DNA of 64,000 bases from Sinohyriopsis cumingii (taxonomy: Eukaryota; Mollusca; Bivalvia; Unionida; Unionidae), in the NCBI GenBank assembly GCA_028554795.2, contig CM068826.1, positions 101,868,346 through 101,932,345 on the forward strand, given 5' to 3'. A model generated the notes under the pieces. It did no database searches and was not told where the DNA came from. It worked only from the letters and a program-made list of their open reading frames with translations. Made by a program: the position numbers and the translations under genes. Shown here in pieces: positions 1 through 13,499 of the stretch; within the stretch, counting starts at the first letter, position 1, and the number at the start of each line of letters is the position of its first letter.

Positions 1-231
1 GACTGTGATCCACTAATTTCCCTCAAAAACAAGCTTACACATTTATCATTTGAGTTCTTTAGCAACTAGTTGTAACAATTGTACGAAAGCAAACATAACT
101 TTCTATAAAGTTATAATTAATCACATTTAGTCTGTTAAGTGTTTGATACAGATAGATAATGTTTCCTACTTTATTATGGATTTGTATCAATTGACTTGTA
201 ACAAAATATCAACACTGTTTATGTTTTGTAG

Positions 232-333
232 ATTAAAGACAAATTCCACAATGATGGCCTAGCACTCAAAGCTGTGTCAGCTACAGGTCACGAATTGGAT
301 GGAGACATGGGGTATACTATGAGACAGGAAATG
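232..333 (+). CDS. VAMP7: VAMP7-like R-SNARE, longin-domain exon
   Basis: A 102-nt stretch with no stop in phase 0, preceded by a pyrimidine-rich acceptor ending in TTTTGTAG and followed by the donor GTTAGT. It encodes 34 residues starting IKDKFHNDGL, which fit the C-terminal helices of a longin domain as in VAMP7 (the IK-x-x-F helix and a following helix with TMRQEM). The exon joins in phase with the R-SNARE exon at 3847. Family knowledge: longin R-SNAREs act in fusion of late endosomes, lysosomes and the plasma membrane. The 5' part of the gene lies upstream of the window. Compared with the family, some residues between this exon and the SNARE motif are missing, so a small exon in the 3.5-kb intron may be unseen. 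Confidence 0.6.
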
Positions 334-3300
334 GTTAGTAACACTCTCAAGTGATGGGAATCAGTCAGAATTTCTTAATTAATTATTGGTTCCACTTAAA
401 CAACTGATAATCTTGTATGATCTTTTACTATGAACAAGTTTTTAATTTTTGTTTGCTATACAGTTATATCTTTAATCAAGAGTTCAAAATGTCAATAAAT
501 GTGCAGGAGGAATTTCATTTAATGACGCATTAATCTGACGAAACTAGTACATTTTTTCTATGGCCATTTGGTATTCTTGGTTTGCTTCTGAAACACAAGA
601 AGTGGAAGAACTAATCTTTGTTGAATGCTTCAGAGTAATCTCCCTTTCTGCACAGTCAAGGTTGGAGTTTCAAAGTTGATTATCTTATTGGTTTGCTGAA
701 CCAATTGGTTTCATTTATAATCGATGATTAGAACAACACTAGTAATCTCTTTTATTTCACTATATAGTGTCCCCTTTTAGGATTACCCATCTGCAATCTA
801 AAGGTGGCCTTATAAAAGGGATGGTCACTCATGACAGAGACAAAACAGCACATACAAGTAAACTACATTGGAATCAAGAAACATAACAATCAAGCCTGCC
901 TTTATAACACCTCAGTATAGTGGATATCTTCCTGTAATGGATACCTTAATGTAAAGCCCTCCCACCCCTTTAAATAATACTCCATATAATGGATGACATA
1001 ATGTATAGGAAAATCCTGTATGAAGATACCTGATATAAAATACCTTAAGATAAACAACACTTCAGTATAAAGGATACCTTAATGTAAAGGTACTAAAAAG
1101 GTGAACAGCATTTTTGGCAATTATTATTTTGCTGTTTTTTGGAATGCTATGTGTTAATTTTACTTTATTTAATTGGTCATATTTCAGTGTATTTGCTTCA
1201 GAATTGAACAGTAAGAATAAAATGACGTTGAAAGTATTGTACCCACTACATGGTGTGGACCTAGGTAATTTTCTGATGTATGAACTGTTAGGATTAAAGG
1301 AGAGGATATTCTAGAAATTTATAAAATTGTCTCATGATTTTTCTACATCACATTTGAATTTGTGTGTTTGTCTTGCCATGCCAGTGAACTAATAGGGCAG
1401 GTTAAAATATAGGTGGATTTGATGCAACACATAACTACCTCGTGCCTAAAAATAGCCTGCATATGCAGTGTCATAAAACCCTTAAGAAAAACGTCATAAC
1501 ATGACAGCCATGTTTCAGTATGTTAAGTGAAGACAATGTTCCTAGGGTGCAAATAATACCTTACTCCCTAGTGGAAAGTCACTTTGTTATACATTCAAAA
1601 GGGTTGTTACAATGTCATCTTCCTACAAGTGGAAATTGAAGTAATTTATATATTCAGTATTTCATGTATAGCATGCATCATGAACTAATAGTAGATTATT
1701 TCTTGAACAAGAGTTACAAAAAACTGTATGAAGCATTGTTGCCTTTATTTCTACCTTCCTCAGTATTAAGTTATGGCTAGAACATCTAAATATAGAAAAG
1801 TCAGGGGGAATGAAAAAGGTAACCCTCTTCATAGATAGCTCTCAGAATCCCATACTGACTTTTATTCTGTATAATGCATATAATTTGTTTATTGATTTTC
1901 TTGTCATGGCAATTTTGACACATGCAATCTGTTTTATGTCTGATAAAATGGTGTTGCACAAGAAATTAAAAAACATGCATATTTTTTAATCTATAAAAAT
2001 TCAAATAATCTTCAGGAATTCATCCACTATGAATACATCAGCTTCACTACAACTATGTGCCTTAAGTTTTTCTGACTTATTTTAAAATTGTATTTAATTA
2101 TTGCTGAGGTTGTCATTGATCATCTAATTCTATTTCACCAATCAATCTTAGAATTAAAAGGATTGCACAGTGCAACAAACAAATAAACAGAGCTAGGTGC
2201 ATTTAAGTTGATAAATAAAAACAATTATCTTCTTAGCCAATAGATCAATAACCTCCCCAGATTAAAGTACATAAAGACTATGAAACAAGTCATTATTTGT
2301 TTTATCTACTAAAATTTGGTTAATAGTTTATCTTTTAGTGTTATTTGTACACATTGATATGAGTGCTCTTTTGTACACATTGATATTAATGTTTCTGTGT
2401 ACACATTGGTATGAGTGTAATTTGTACACATTGATATGTGTATTATTTCTACATTTATATGAGTGTATTTTGCACACATTGATATGAGTGCTATTTTGTA
2501 CACATTGATATTAATGTTTTTATGTACACATTGGTATGAGTGTTATTTGTACACATTGATATGAGTAATATTTCTACATTTATGTGAGTGTATTTTGTAC
2601 ACATTGATATGAATGATATTTTGTACACATTGATATTAATGTTTTTATGTACACATTGGTATGAGTGTTATTTGTACACATTGATATGAGTATTATTTCT
2701 ACATTTATGTGAGTGTATTTTGTACACATTGATATGAGCAGAGCAACACAGATCACAGAATATGAGACATAGTTCAGTGTAAACAGCACATTGTGTACAA
2801 TCCAATTTTCTTCTTTTTGTCTGAAAGCAATATGGTGGTGCCTGTCATGTCTTATATATAAATGACTTAAAAATTCTATTTATAACAACATGGTTGGTTT
2901 GTAACCTGTCCTTTTCATAGAAACTTGCATATGTTGCAAAAACATGCTACAGTCGTAAAATAATTATTCATACAGAGAATGGTTTAAAAAAAAAAAAAAA
3001 AAAAAGACATAAGTAAATTTAATAAAGGAATTCGTATATAATCAATACAAAAATATCTCTGTCATGTTGAAATTTTACCTAGTCTGAGAAAATGGAGTTA
3101 TATCATTACATTACAAGTGAGTCTAAATCACTGTTATGTTCGTATGGGTAAAAGTTTATTTTTTAAAAAAATGAGCAATAGAGATATTGCACAGAACTTA
3201 TCTTTTTGATTTTTCTAAATCTGCGAAATACCCAAATATTTCCACCCCCATGAAAAATAACTTTTATTCACCTGTCCTTTCTATGAAAGACATTTGTCTG

Positions 3301-3846
3301 ATATTGCCAAAAGATGCTAATTTGGTTCCAATACTGTCAAATTTAATTTGAAAAAGATTTTAATCTTATGTGTCTTCACTCATTGCATGTTTTTACTTCT
3401 TCAGTCACTCACGATCAACATGCTTTTAAGACTCACAAATATATTTATACCACTAGACCTTTATCTAACTTTTCCAACTTATTAAAAGGAAAAAGAGTCT
3501 ACAGATGAAAATACAGATAAAATATGTAAAGCTTATAAAAGACTCATCTGAAAGAGATCGCATCACCTTTCTGTACAGGATATTTTTGGTGTATCCTGCC
3601 TTTTCTTTATTGAAGATTTTTGCTGTACTTTTTTTCTTCCCAGTAACCCACCCAAAAGTACTCTTCATTGCTTCTGCTGTTTGGGAGAGGGTACTCTTCC
3701 AGACTGCAGAATTGTTTAATCTCACCTTACAGTCTCAGTTTACATGTTTAATTAAGGACTATTATTTTTGGCAACTTAGACAAATTTTCCAGCGACTATT
3801 TTTTGTGCTTTGTTCAAAATGCAATAGTTTTTATCCATTATGGTAG
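334..3846 (+). other. VAMP7-like intron
   Basis: Intron of the R-SNARE gene. It holds AT-rich host sequence, a degenerate repeat near 900-1100 built on 'ccttaatgtaaag', a minisatellite at 2330-2740 and a poly(A) run near 2985-3005. Open frames here are short and show no recognisable protein. Confidence 0.5.
2330..2740. repeat. Minisatellite, GTACACATTGATATGAGTG unit
   Basis: Tandem imperfect copies of a unit of about 25 bp built on GTACACATTGATATGAGTG with alternating spacers (TTATTT, CTATTTT). Variants such as 'attggtatgag' and 'tctacattta' recur in the same order about every 125 bp, so there is a higher-order unit. Open frames on the minus strand are by-products of the repeat. Confidence 0.85.
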
Positions 3847-3999
3847 GAAAAATACTCAAAGAAAGAGGACAACATAAAAGTTCTACAAAGCCAGGTCGAT
3901 GAGGTGAAGGGGGTGATGACCCAGAACATCGAAAAAGTCATTGAAAGAGGGGAAAGACTTGATGATCTCATTGACAAAACTGATGAACTTCAGGCTCAG
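3847..3999 (+). CDS. VAMP7: VAMP7-like R-SNARE, SNARE-motif exon
   Basis: A 153-nt phase-0 exon (51 codons) with acceptor ...ATGGTAG and donor GTAATT. It encodes the first half of an R-SNARE motif: [20 protein letters not shown] followed by [16 protein letters not shown]. The ionic-layer arginine is the R of the IERGERL segment, as in VAMP family members. VDEVKG and LIDKT closely resemble VAMP7, where VDELKG and LIDKTENL are typical. The coiled coil pairs with Q-SNAREs in membrane fusion. The acceptor has a weak pyrimidine tract, so the exact 5' edge is the least certain part. Confidence 0.85.
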
Positions 4000-5019
4000 G
4001 TAATTTTTACTCTTGTTTTGTCAAGCTATTATTGACCCAAATTATTGAACTATATAATTGTCTGTTTAGAGATTGAACAAATGTTGCATGCTATAATTGT
4101 AACACTTTTTGAACACATCAAGTAGAAGTGTTCATCTTTCTTCACAGTACAGTTTCATTTTTGCACACCCCAGATTTCTTCATGAACATCTTAAATATGT
4201 GAACACTTTTAAGGTGTAGAAAAATCAGTTGCCATGTGCCAGTGACAACCAAAAATTAATATTGTGCAACCCTTTTTGCCAGTGTGAAAGTCTATTTGGG
4301 CAACTTCAAAAAATCTTGTGAAAAATGATCATGTTAAAACTTACAATGGAATTTTCTATTTTTCTAGCGACGAACATTTTATTCTGCAGTTGAGTGTTGT
4401 TATTGCCCATCAGTACCTCTATAGTTTTGGGAGCTGATTTATCTGACTACAAAACACCATCAAAAAAACGAAATAATATTTTATTGGCTGATCTTGAACA
4501 TATTAAATAAATCTGTCAACATGTTTGACTTTTTCCATTAGAAAGGCTGATAGTGAGTTACCAGCATTGTATGCTATAAGTTGTTGATTGATTTTCATTG
4601 CAGCAATCTTGGGGCAGTTGCAGTAATTTACCAGGCAACCAGAGAAATCTTGGTGGGCAACCAATTTTTAAAATCTAGTTGCCCAGGAACAACCATGGAT
4701 TTTCAAACTTTTTCTACCCTTGACTTACTTTTCGAACATGAATAACCAGTTAAAGAAAATGTGTTAATGATCTGAGCAATTCAGGACTCATGGGTGTTTT
4801 ATGGAAAGAACATGTTGATAACAGTAATGTTCAACAAATGTGCATTTTGTGGTTTGATAAAGATGATCTTCACTTTATCATCCATGCAAAAAATAATGAG
4901 TTGTTAGAAGAGCAACTTCACTTTACCACCCATGCAAACCACAGCAAGAGTGTTGTTAGTTTGTTTTGGTTTCATGGCAGAGCAACACAAGTATGCTATT
5001 GAGTGCCATGGTAATCAGA

Positions 5020-5325
5020 GTTAAGTGCCTTGCCCAAGGACACAGTTGTAGCAAGGTGCCTTGCCCAAGGATACAGTTGTAGCAAGGTGCCTTGCCCAAG
5101 GACACAGTTGTAGCAAGGTGCCTTGCCTAAGGATACAGTTGTAGCAAGGTGCCTTGCCCAATCACACAGTTGTGGCAAGGTGCCTTGCCTAAGAACACAG
5201 TTGTAACAAGGTGCCTTGCCCAAATACACAGTTGTAGCAAGGTAACTTGCTCAAGGACACAGTTGTAGTAAGTTGCCTTGCTCAAGAACACAGTTGTAGT
5301 AACTTGTCTTGCGCAAGGACACACT
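5020..5325. repeat. 31-bp minisatellite, GGTGCCTTGCCCAAGGACACAG type
   Basis: About ten tandem copies of a 31-bp unit containing GCCTTGCCCAAGGACACAG and GTTGTAGCAAG. Copies become more diverged toward the right end. The unit is not a multiple of a codon and the open frames across it are incidental. Confidence 0.9.
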
Positions 5326-5689
5326 ATGTTAATTGACCTGTGCTAATTTGATGGTGAGATTTAAACCACACCCTTTTGGTTTTGAGTCTGGCATGTTAAA
5401 ATCAGAGCCACTACTGCTCCTACAGAAGTTAAAATTAAAGACAGATCCTGTTGAGAGATTAAGCAGGAAGGTGATCACAGTATTGGTGGTACTGAAACCC
5501 TATCCCGTTTTTTAAACAAATTACAACCTGATTGTAGACAATTCAGGACATTCAGTTATTACTGGAATAAAATAATTTTTGGTGGATTTTTTTTTACATT
5601 CCTAAGTCTGGCATATTTTTGTACATCAGTAACTTCAGTATGTTGTAATATTTTCAGACATCATAAGTATTAGAATCTCTGTAAAATGA

Positions 5690-7100
5690 AGGGTATATCA
5701 CCTGGACAATATAAAAAATATTGACTAGAATAACATACATGATTCATTTTATAGAATAACACACATGCATCCTTCTAGAATCAGACACATAATTCAATTT
5801 ATATAATATCACACATGGGTCCTTCTAGAATAACACATATGATTCAATTTATGGAACAACACACATGGGTCCTTCTAGAATAACACATATGATTCAATTT
5901 ATGGAACAACACACGTGTCCTACTAGAATAACACACATCATTCAGTTTACATAATTCACACATTTGTCCTTCTAGAATAACACATATGATTGATTCAGTT
6001 TATGGAATAACACACATGGGTCCTTGTAGAATAGCACAGATGATTCAGTTTATAGAATAACACACATGATTCAGTTTATAGGATAACATGCATGGGTCCT
6101 TCTAGAATAACACACATTATTCAATTTATAGAATAACACACATGATTCAATTTTTAGAATAACACACATAATTCAGTTTATAGAATATCACACATGGGTC
6201 CTTCTAGAATAACACATATGATTCAGTTTATTGAATAACACACATGGATCCTTCTAGAATAGCACACATGATTCAGTTTATAGAATAACACACATGATTC
6301 AGTTTATAGGATAACACACATGGGTCCTTCTAGAATAACACACATGATTCAATTTATAGAATAACACACATGATTCAATTTATAGAATAACACACATAAT
6401 TCAGTTTATAGAATAACACACATGATTCATTTTATAGAATAACACATGGGTCCTTCTAGAATAACACACATTATTCAATTTATAGAATAACACACATGAT
6501 TCAATTTATAGAATAACACACATAATTCAGTTTATAGAATAACACACGTGTCCTTCTAGAATAACACACATGATTCAATTTATAGAATAACACACATGGG
6601 TCCTTCTAGAATGACACACATGATTCATTTTATAGAATAACACATGGGTCCTTCTAGAATAACACACATGATTCAGTTTATAGAATAACACACATGGGTC
6701 CTTCTAGAATAACACACATGATTCAATTTATAGAATAACACACATTATTCAATTTATAGAATAACACACATGGTTCATTTTATAGAATAACACATGGGTC
6801 CTTCTAGAATAACACATGGGTCCTTCTAGAATAACACACATGATTCAGTTTATAGAATAACACACATTGGTCCTTCTAGAATAACACACATGATTCAATT
6901 TATAGAATAACACACATTATTCAATTTATAGAATAACACACATGATTCAATTTATAGAATAACACACATGATTCAATTTATATAAAAACATACACGAATC
7001 TTTTTATAGATAACACACATGGGTCCTTCCAGAATAACACACGTGATTCAGTTTATAGAAAAAAAATACACAAGGGTCCTTCTAGAACAACACATATGCA
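5690..7100. repeat. 1.4-kb compound minisatellite (AATAACACACATG)
   Basis: A long array mixing two related units. One is about 26 bp (TAGAATAACACACATGATTC plus AATTTA); the other is about 24 bp (TAGAATAACACACATGGGTC plus CTTC). They alternate in blocks rather than regularly, as expected from repeated local duplication and conversion. No coding potential is seen. Confidence 0.9.
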
Positions 7101-7271
7101 TCTAACAGAGGGAGACTTGTAATGGTTTATGCATTATGAAGAAACTTGAACATGATGCTGTGATAGTGGGTAATTTGATTATTGTCATTAGAGTTACTGC
7201 ATAGAGCAAGAAAATTACTACAAAGAAAAGATGCTTGGTTTATTTTATGTTACTGTTTCTAATCTTATGAT

Positions 7272-7590
7272 GACTGCTCCGGTGGCATAGTGGTTAGAGC
7301 ATCCACCTCAGAAGTGGAAGGTTGTGGGTTTGATCCCTGGCCAAGTCATACCAAAGACTTACAAATATGGTACTAACAGCTGCCTCGCTTGGTGCTCAGC
7401 ATTAAGAGGTTAGTGTTAGGACTTGTCGTCCTGCTGTCAGGATAATGTGACTGGGTGGGACATCATGCTACATGTTTGCAGCATGATGACCAAGTGCTAG
7501 ACATCACTATAAATTGTCACACTGCAGACATCGTATCAATATGACTGAAAAATTGTTAAAGCTATGTTAAAAATCCAAATCACACACACT
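7272..7590 (+). mobile_element. tRNA-derived SINE, full-length-looking copy
   Basis: The 5' part resembles a tRNA: an A-box-like GGCATAGTGGTTAGAGC and, about 40 nt further, a B-box-like GGGTTTGATCCC. A tRNA-unrelated body follows with CAGCATTAAGAGGTTAGTG, and the 3' end is TGTTAAAAATCCAAATCACA plus (CA)n. A second copy of the same family at 29009-29280 shares the head, body and tail. RNA polymerase III transcription is inferred from the box motifs. Confidence 0.85.
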
Positions 7591-8529
7591 AATCTTATGA
7601 TTTATATTATGATAATGAAATTCATTATTACCATCAAACTGAAATTTATATATTTGATTATGCATTCTCAGAGTGTAAACCACAATAAAATTCTCCTTGG
7701 CAATGATTCTCACATTTTGTTTGCTGAATATTTTGGTCAGCAATCTTTATCCCTTCAAAAACTGGTCTAAACTTCGTAATAAAAAATGTTAACTCCTTTA
7801 ATATCTAAAATGAAATCTTAGGGCTCACCCATTACAGAGGCCTGGAAAATACAAATGCCAATACTAGGAACATAAGGTAGTCTAAGTAAAAGACATAATA
7901 ATATGTTGGAACTAGTTACCCAATAAATAGAAAGAATGCAAGATTCTAGAAAAGCTAACTATCAAACATGTAAAAATTGCAAGTAGCCCCCTCTATAAAA
8001 ATCTGCAAGCCAATTGCTGTCAGCTAGTCTCAGGGATACAGGCACTGGAAAGGCTAACACTGCTCTAGGTGATCTCTGCAAGTATGCTGCAGGGGACTGC
8101 CTAGCTGTTTGGCTCAGGGGTTAATGTGTTAAGTGGTGTTTTTTTAAACGTGCTACCTGCAAGGAAAAGGTATCAGCAATACAAGAGTAACTCTTAAAGT
8201 CATACCAACTGCAAATGACTGATCTACAGCAATTTACATCTGAAATTCTGTATCAATAACAATTAACAATAACAATTTAAACATCAGACATTTGAATTTT
8301 TGTCCTAGAATGTTGATTGTTGTTACCATTTTCTGCCAGGTCCAACATTTTATTATAAACCCATTTAATCTTGCACTTTTGATTTGGTGTTCAATGATGA
8401 TATTGACATTCGGTTTCTTTATATTGATTATTCAGACTAGAATTATTCATTTGTTTTCACTGATGCTCACTATTCTTAGCTGCACTAAATTGAACTTTTA
8501 TAAATAAAAATTTCTTTGAATTTTGATTA

Positions 8530-8665
8530 CATAATTTGAAAAGAGGGAAGAGGCATGGGTAATTTGAAAAGAGGGAAGAGGCATGGGCAATTTGAAAAGA
8601 GGGAAGAGGCATGGGCAATTTGAAAAGTGGGAAGAGGCATGGGCAATTTGAAAAGTGGGGAGAAG
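8530..8665. repeat. 28-bp minisatellite, five copies
   Basis: Five near-identical tandem copies of a 28-bp purine-rich unit, AATTTGAAAAGAGGGAAGAG followed by GCATGGGC. Low divergence suggests a recent expansion. Confidence 0.9.
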
Positions 8666-8789
8666 TATTAATGTTTTGTCCTTAGTCATGGAAGACTTGT
8701 TTTGCGTATGAATATGTCTTGACCTGATGGCCTTTAACATATTCTTACAAAATTTTAAACCCAATCTTTCAGCAGAATTGGACTGAAAT

Positions 8790-8940
8790 GCATATGTAGA
8801 TATGTGTATGTCTTTCTTTCTTTATCTAATGACCCCATACAGGTATATATGTGTATGTCTCTTTCTCTCTGTCTGATGACCTCAAGCCTGTAGCTATGTG
8901 TATGTTTGCGTTTTTTCATATCTATTGACCCCAGTCTGAT
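8790..8940. repeat. Minisatellite block split by the LINE
   Basis: Three degenerate units of about 48 bp (GTATGTCTCTTTCTCTCTGTC, then an ATGACC segment and a TAGATAT segment). The same unit resumes right after the LINE at about 11640 and forms a longer array at 13500-13885. This suggests that the LINE inserted into, or next to, this repeat. Confidence 0.7.
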
Positions 8941-8944
8941 TACC

Positions 8945-11640
8945 GCCCTCCTCCTTGAAGAACAAACAAGCTGGCTGACTCTCTCTTTTTGGAACAGTTT
9001 CCGAATCTCCTGGACTATAGAAATTTGATAGGTGGCAACCTGATTATTCTTGGAGTTTTCAACTTTCACTTTGACTGTCCCGGAAGCTCAAATACATCAA
9101 AACTCATAGATTCTATTACTGTTTTCAACCTCAAACAGCCAGTTAACCAACCCACCCATAAACATGGTCACATTTTAGACTGGATTCTTCATAGACCTGA
9201 TGATAACATTCTACGGTCCTCCCTGGTATCCCATGACCTTGCATCAGATCACCTCTGCATTATATGCCATCTTGACATATCAGTCCCTAACCCTCCACTT
9301 TTATATGCTACTAAGAGAAACCTCCGTATGATAAACAGAACCAAACTAATGCACGACATCCAAGCTAACCTAACAACTTGCTTACCTCCTACCGCAGAAC
9401 AACTCGATAACTGTCTGCATACATTACTTGACAAACATGCCCCAGCTACCAAGTACAGGTATCAATTCAGAAGTGTTCTCCATGGTATAACAGTGTTAGG
9501 GACCAGCTTTGCACTGCTAAAAGAGACTGCCATAAAGCTGAGAGGCTCTGGCTTTCCACCAGACTCACTATTCATAAGCAAATCTATGAAGTCGCTAAGA
9601 AGAATGTCACAAATATAGTCCATGCAGCGAAATCAGCCCACTACACTACTAAGATCATGGAAAGTTCCAGCTGCAAAGAGCTCTTCAGGATTACTAACAA
9701 GCTAATGTAAAGGAACAAATCAACACCACTTCCAACTACCTTCTCTCCAGTCGACCTTCCGGACATGTTTGCAAATTTTTTCCGTGACAAAGTACAAACT
9801 ATTAGAGATAAGCTTGACACTACAATTTCAATTGACTCATCATCACCATACAGTTGGGATACAGAATTTGAGCAGCAACCATTAGCAGCATTTGAACCGG
9901 TACATACAGTCATGATGAAGAGTGCACCAAAGTCATGTGAACTTGATCCAATTCCAACATCACTGCTGCTTGAGTGCTTAGATCCAGTATTGCCTTCACT
10001 AACTGATGTTATTAATACCTCTCTCTCATCTGGGGAATTCTCATCATTTTTCAAAACTGCCATTGTAAAGCCTCTGCTGAAGAAACCAACACTAGACCAT
10101 AACGATTTAAAGGACTGCCCAGTTTCTAATCTCCCATTCATTTAAAAAATCTTAGATAAGGTTGTTCTATCCCAGCTTGTATCTCATCTAAATTCAAAGT
10201 CTTTTTAGCAATGTACAATCTGCATATGGCCCTTACCACAGTACTGAAACTACTCTTCTAAAAGTAGTTAATGACATTCTTTCTGTGTTGGATAGCAGAA
10301 AGATTACAGTCCTCACCCTCCTTGATTTGTCTGCAGCATTTGACACAACAGACCATGATATATTACTTCACCGTCTCCAGCATGTATTTGGCATTCATGA
10401 TACAGCCTTACTGTGGTTCAAGTCCTACTTGGTCAACAGGACACAAATTGTGTCTGCAAATGGAATACTCTCCAGCCCAGTTGATATATGTTGTGGTGTT
10501 CCACAGGGGTCTGTTCTTGGACCTGTTCTCTTCATTCTGTACACTCATTCGCTCTCAAGTGTCATAGATCATCATCCAGTGTCTCACCAATTGTACGCCG
10601 ATGACACCCAAATATACAAATCTAGCCACCCAACTGAAGTTGATGCTACCATCCAAGGTGTAGAGAGGTGCATTTCTGATGTGAAATCATGGATGACTTG
10701 TAACAAGCTGCAGATGAATGATGATTAAACTGAGGCCATTCTGATCACAACACAAAGACTTTCCCATTCACATCCTTTACCTCAAACAATAAATATCAGC
10801 AATGCCAACATTAAATTCACACAATCAGTATGAAACCTAGGTGTTACTCTGGACAGTACTCTCACATTGCACCAACATGTCATGAACATATGCAAGGCTG
10901 CATATCTTGAGCTGAGACGCATCAGCTCAATTCGCAAATATCTTTCAGTTGATGCCACTAAAACATTTTGTGTGTTCATTAGTACTTTCAAGACTGGACT
11001 ATTGTAACTCAATTCTGTCTTGTTCATCTCAAAATCTACTCCAGAAACTTCAAAGAGTTCAAAACACAGCTGCTCGGATCATACTTAGAGTACCACGATC
11101 AGAGCACACCTCCCCGCTGCTTTGTACCCTACACTGGCTATCCATTCGATCCAGAATCAAACACAAAATTTGTTCTCTGTGCTACATTTCACTGTCGGAC
11201 TCTAGTCCAACATACCTATCTGACCTCACTCATGTGTACACACCAGCAAGATACTTATGCTCCTCTTCTGACAATCGTATACTCATTATTCCCACTATGA
11301 AAACAAAGTAATATGGACAGCGTTCTTTTCCATACCAGGGTCCAGCAATGTGGAATGAATTGCCCACTGAACTTAGACACAAAGACACAGTGATCACATT
11401 CAAGAAGGCTCTCAAAACTCACTTATTTCGACTGCAAGAACAAACTTAAAGACCTAATAATGTTTCCTACCTGAAAGATTCTCATTTATTTTTTAAAATG
11501 TTTTTCTTATTTCATGTTGTTTGTTTTTGTAATAATATTATTATGTTTCGTATAGGTGTTGTCTAATGTAAAGCGCTTAGAGCTTCTAAAGATTAGGTGC
11601 TATACAAAGTCCTCATTATTATTATTATTATTATTATTTA
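8945..11640 (+). mobile_element. 5'-truncated, dead CR1/L2-type LINE retrotransposon
   Basis: The left part encodes the C-terminal half of an apurinic-type endonuclease: the ILGVFNFHFD strand, PTHKHGHILDWI and SHDLASDH. The middle encodes reverse transcriptase with LSAAFDTTDHDIL (motif A), CCGVPQGSVLGPVLF (motif B) and LYADDTQIY (catalytic motif C). The coding region is broken: frame changes near 9480 and 9610, stops near 9708, 10144 and 10728, and further shifts after 10940. The 3' end has TGTAAAGCGCTTAGAGCTTC, then an ATTAGGTGCTATACAAAG segment and (ATT)n, as in CR1/L2-clade tails. It cannot make a working protein as it stands. Two more copies of its 3' tail lie at 22270-22637. Confidence 0.9.
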
Positions 11641-12239
11641 GATATGTGTATGTCTATTTCTTTCTGTAAATGTACCCATGGTCCACTTTGTAGAAACCTT
11701 ACACACAGTTCCCATCTTCTTGAAAGACATCTGTGGGTTGGCAGACTGTACCTTCTTTCAAGGTGTCTGATTAATTTGGTTCTCATTATCTAGAGTTGAC
11801 CACCCTCGATGTTATTACCCATTTCGAGTAAATATAAATATAAGAAGTGAACTTATAAGTGGAATAGATAAAGATCTGAGCAGATATATAGAACAGACCA
11901 ACATGAGCCCCCATACATGTAAACAACAATTTAATCAATTACATACAACAACTGTGAGAATTCATTACATCAGGAATATATTCTGCTTCTAGAAATAAAA
12001 CATTCATTGAGTTACAAAAAAAACCCACAAATATATTTAAATAAAGTAGCCGATCTGTTTACTGATAGATTTAGTTTATCATAGGATCGAGTGAACAATC
12101 AAAGTCAATGCGTTGTACAATTGCATAACCTGTTTCTTCGTTCACTCCACTTCCACTGTAGCTGTTCCTTCGACTTCTGTCAGTCTTGCCTCTTTCAGCT
12201 TTCAGTCCTCACTATGTGCATAACACATAGATTCACAGA

Positions 12240-12375
12240 TACCTGGATCTCAGGATAAGTACATTTCACTATATGTCTCAGGATATGTCTCAGAGTTAAT
12301 ACGTCACAGGATATGTCTCAGAAATAATATGTCGCAGGATATGTCTCTGAAATAATATGTCACAGGAGCTATTTT
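12240..12375. repeat. Short tandem repeat, CACAGGATATGTCTCAGA unit
   Basis: Four or five imperfect units of about 27 bp built on TCAGGATATGTCTCAGAAAT and AATATGTCACAGG. The surrounding 11.65-13.49 kb shows nothing else I can name. Confidence 0.75.
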
Positions 12376-13499
12376 CTCCCTTTAAAAAAATATAAATAGA
12401 GACAACCTAAATTTTCTGTTGTTTAGGATAACAGGCTTGCATTATCCCCCTCTCATTATCAGATCTTACTATCTGTGCTAAACAGATGCTAAGGCCATCA
12501 GTCGGCTCCACATGTCCTATAATGACCCTAGTTAGTTTAATGGCTAATTCATCAAGCATTAACACCACACATTAGCATCACATGAGGCATAACGGTCCCG
12601 AGCCAGCCTCAGTTTACACAAGTGAATGAATGAGATCCAGTACATGGCTTACTAAGTCAACTGTAGTCATACGTGAAATTTTCTAAATTCAGTGAATTCA
12701 CATGGATTCTTGTAACTCATATTAACTAATGTAATGTATGAAATTCTTAGAACCTAATTCCTATGCAAACAAGACAACAATTTAAACAATTCGTCAAACT
12801 TATCTAAAGATTAATGTATGACTTCCTATGCATAAACTCAACACAGTTATACTTCATAAAGCAAATTGATATACGAATGTAGAAATTAAATTCATGCAAA
12901 TATAAGTAAATAAATTCAGCAGAGAATTATATATGGCATCAACAAATTACATGGAATTGTCACAAATACCTTTGAGCTTTCAGCGTTCCTCGCTTCTATC
13001 GCCAAATTTGTTTGTCTGTTTTTCTCAACAACAGTTTTACAAGAGCTTTTCTCCCAAATTACTCTCTGTGTCTTCTACACTTGTTTTCTCTTGCAGAAAA
13101 GCTTAGACTGATTAGAATTTTCGATATGGCGATATTAAAACTAGGCAATTTAGTGTGGGGAAACATGCCCCTTATTTAGCCTAACCAATCAGAATCAACT
13201 ATCTATGCCGCCTTTTTCCAGAGATGCCAAAGTCATGGTTAAATTGACCTTGTAGTTTGAGTAACAGTGTTTCTGTGATCTTTCAATTTTGACATTTACA
13301 CTATGGAATCAATGTTAGCTTTTGATTCCACCAGTCTTCTGTGTGCTAGATAAATTAATGCTTAATTAAGAATGAAATTCTCCCCTTGAAAAGACATTAC
13401 CGATCATGGCAGTATGGCGATTTGATTCGCACCTGTCCACATAAATCTTATTAATTGTTCTCTGGTCTCAGCTAATGTGTTCTTCATAGATTGCCAGAA

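Noticed and set aside
3465..3846. Overlapping ORFs on both strands just before the SNARE exon
   Set aside because: Intron sequence; no recognisable protein and no splice support.
5690..7100. Regular repeats with spacers that could suggest a CRISPR-like array
   Set aside because: Units abut directly, spacers are not unique, and the context is animal nuclear DNA; it is a compound minisatellite.
9641..11415. Minus-strand ORFs within the LINE (for example 166 codons at 9641-10141)
   Set aside because: Antisense shadows of the reverse-transcriptase coding strand.
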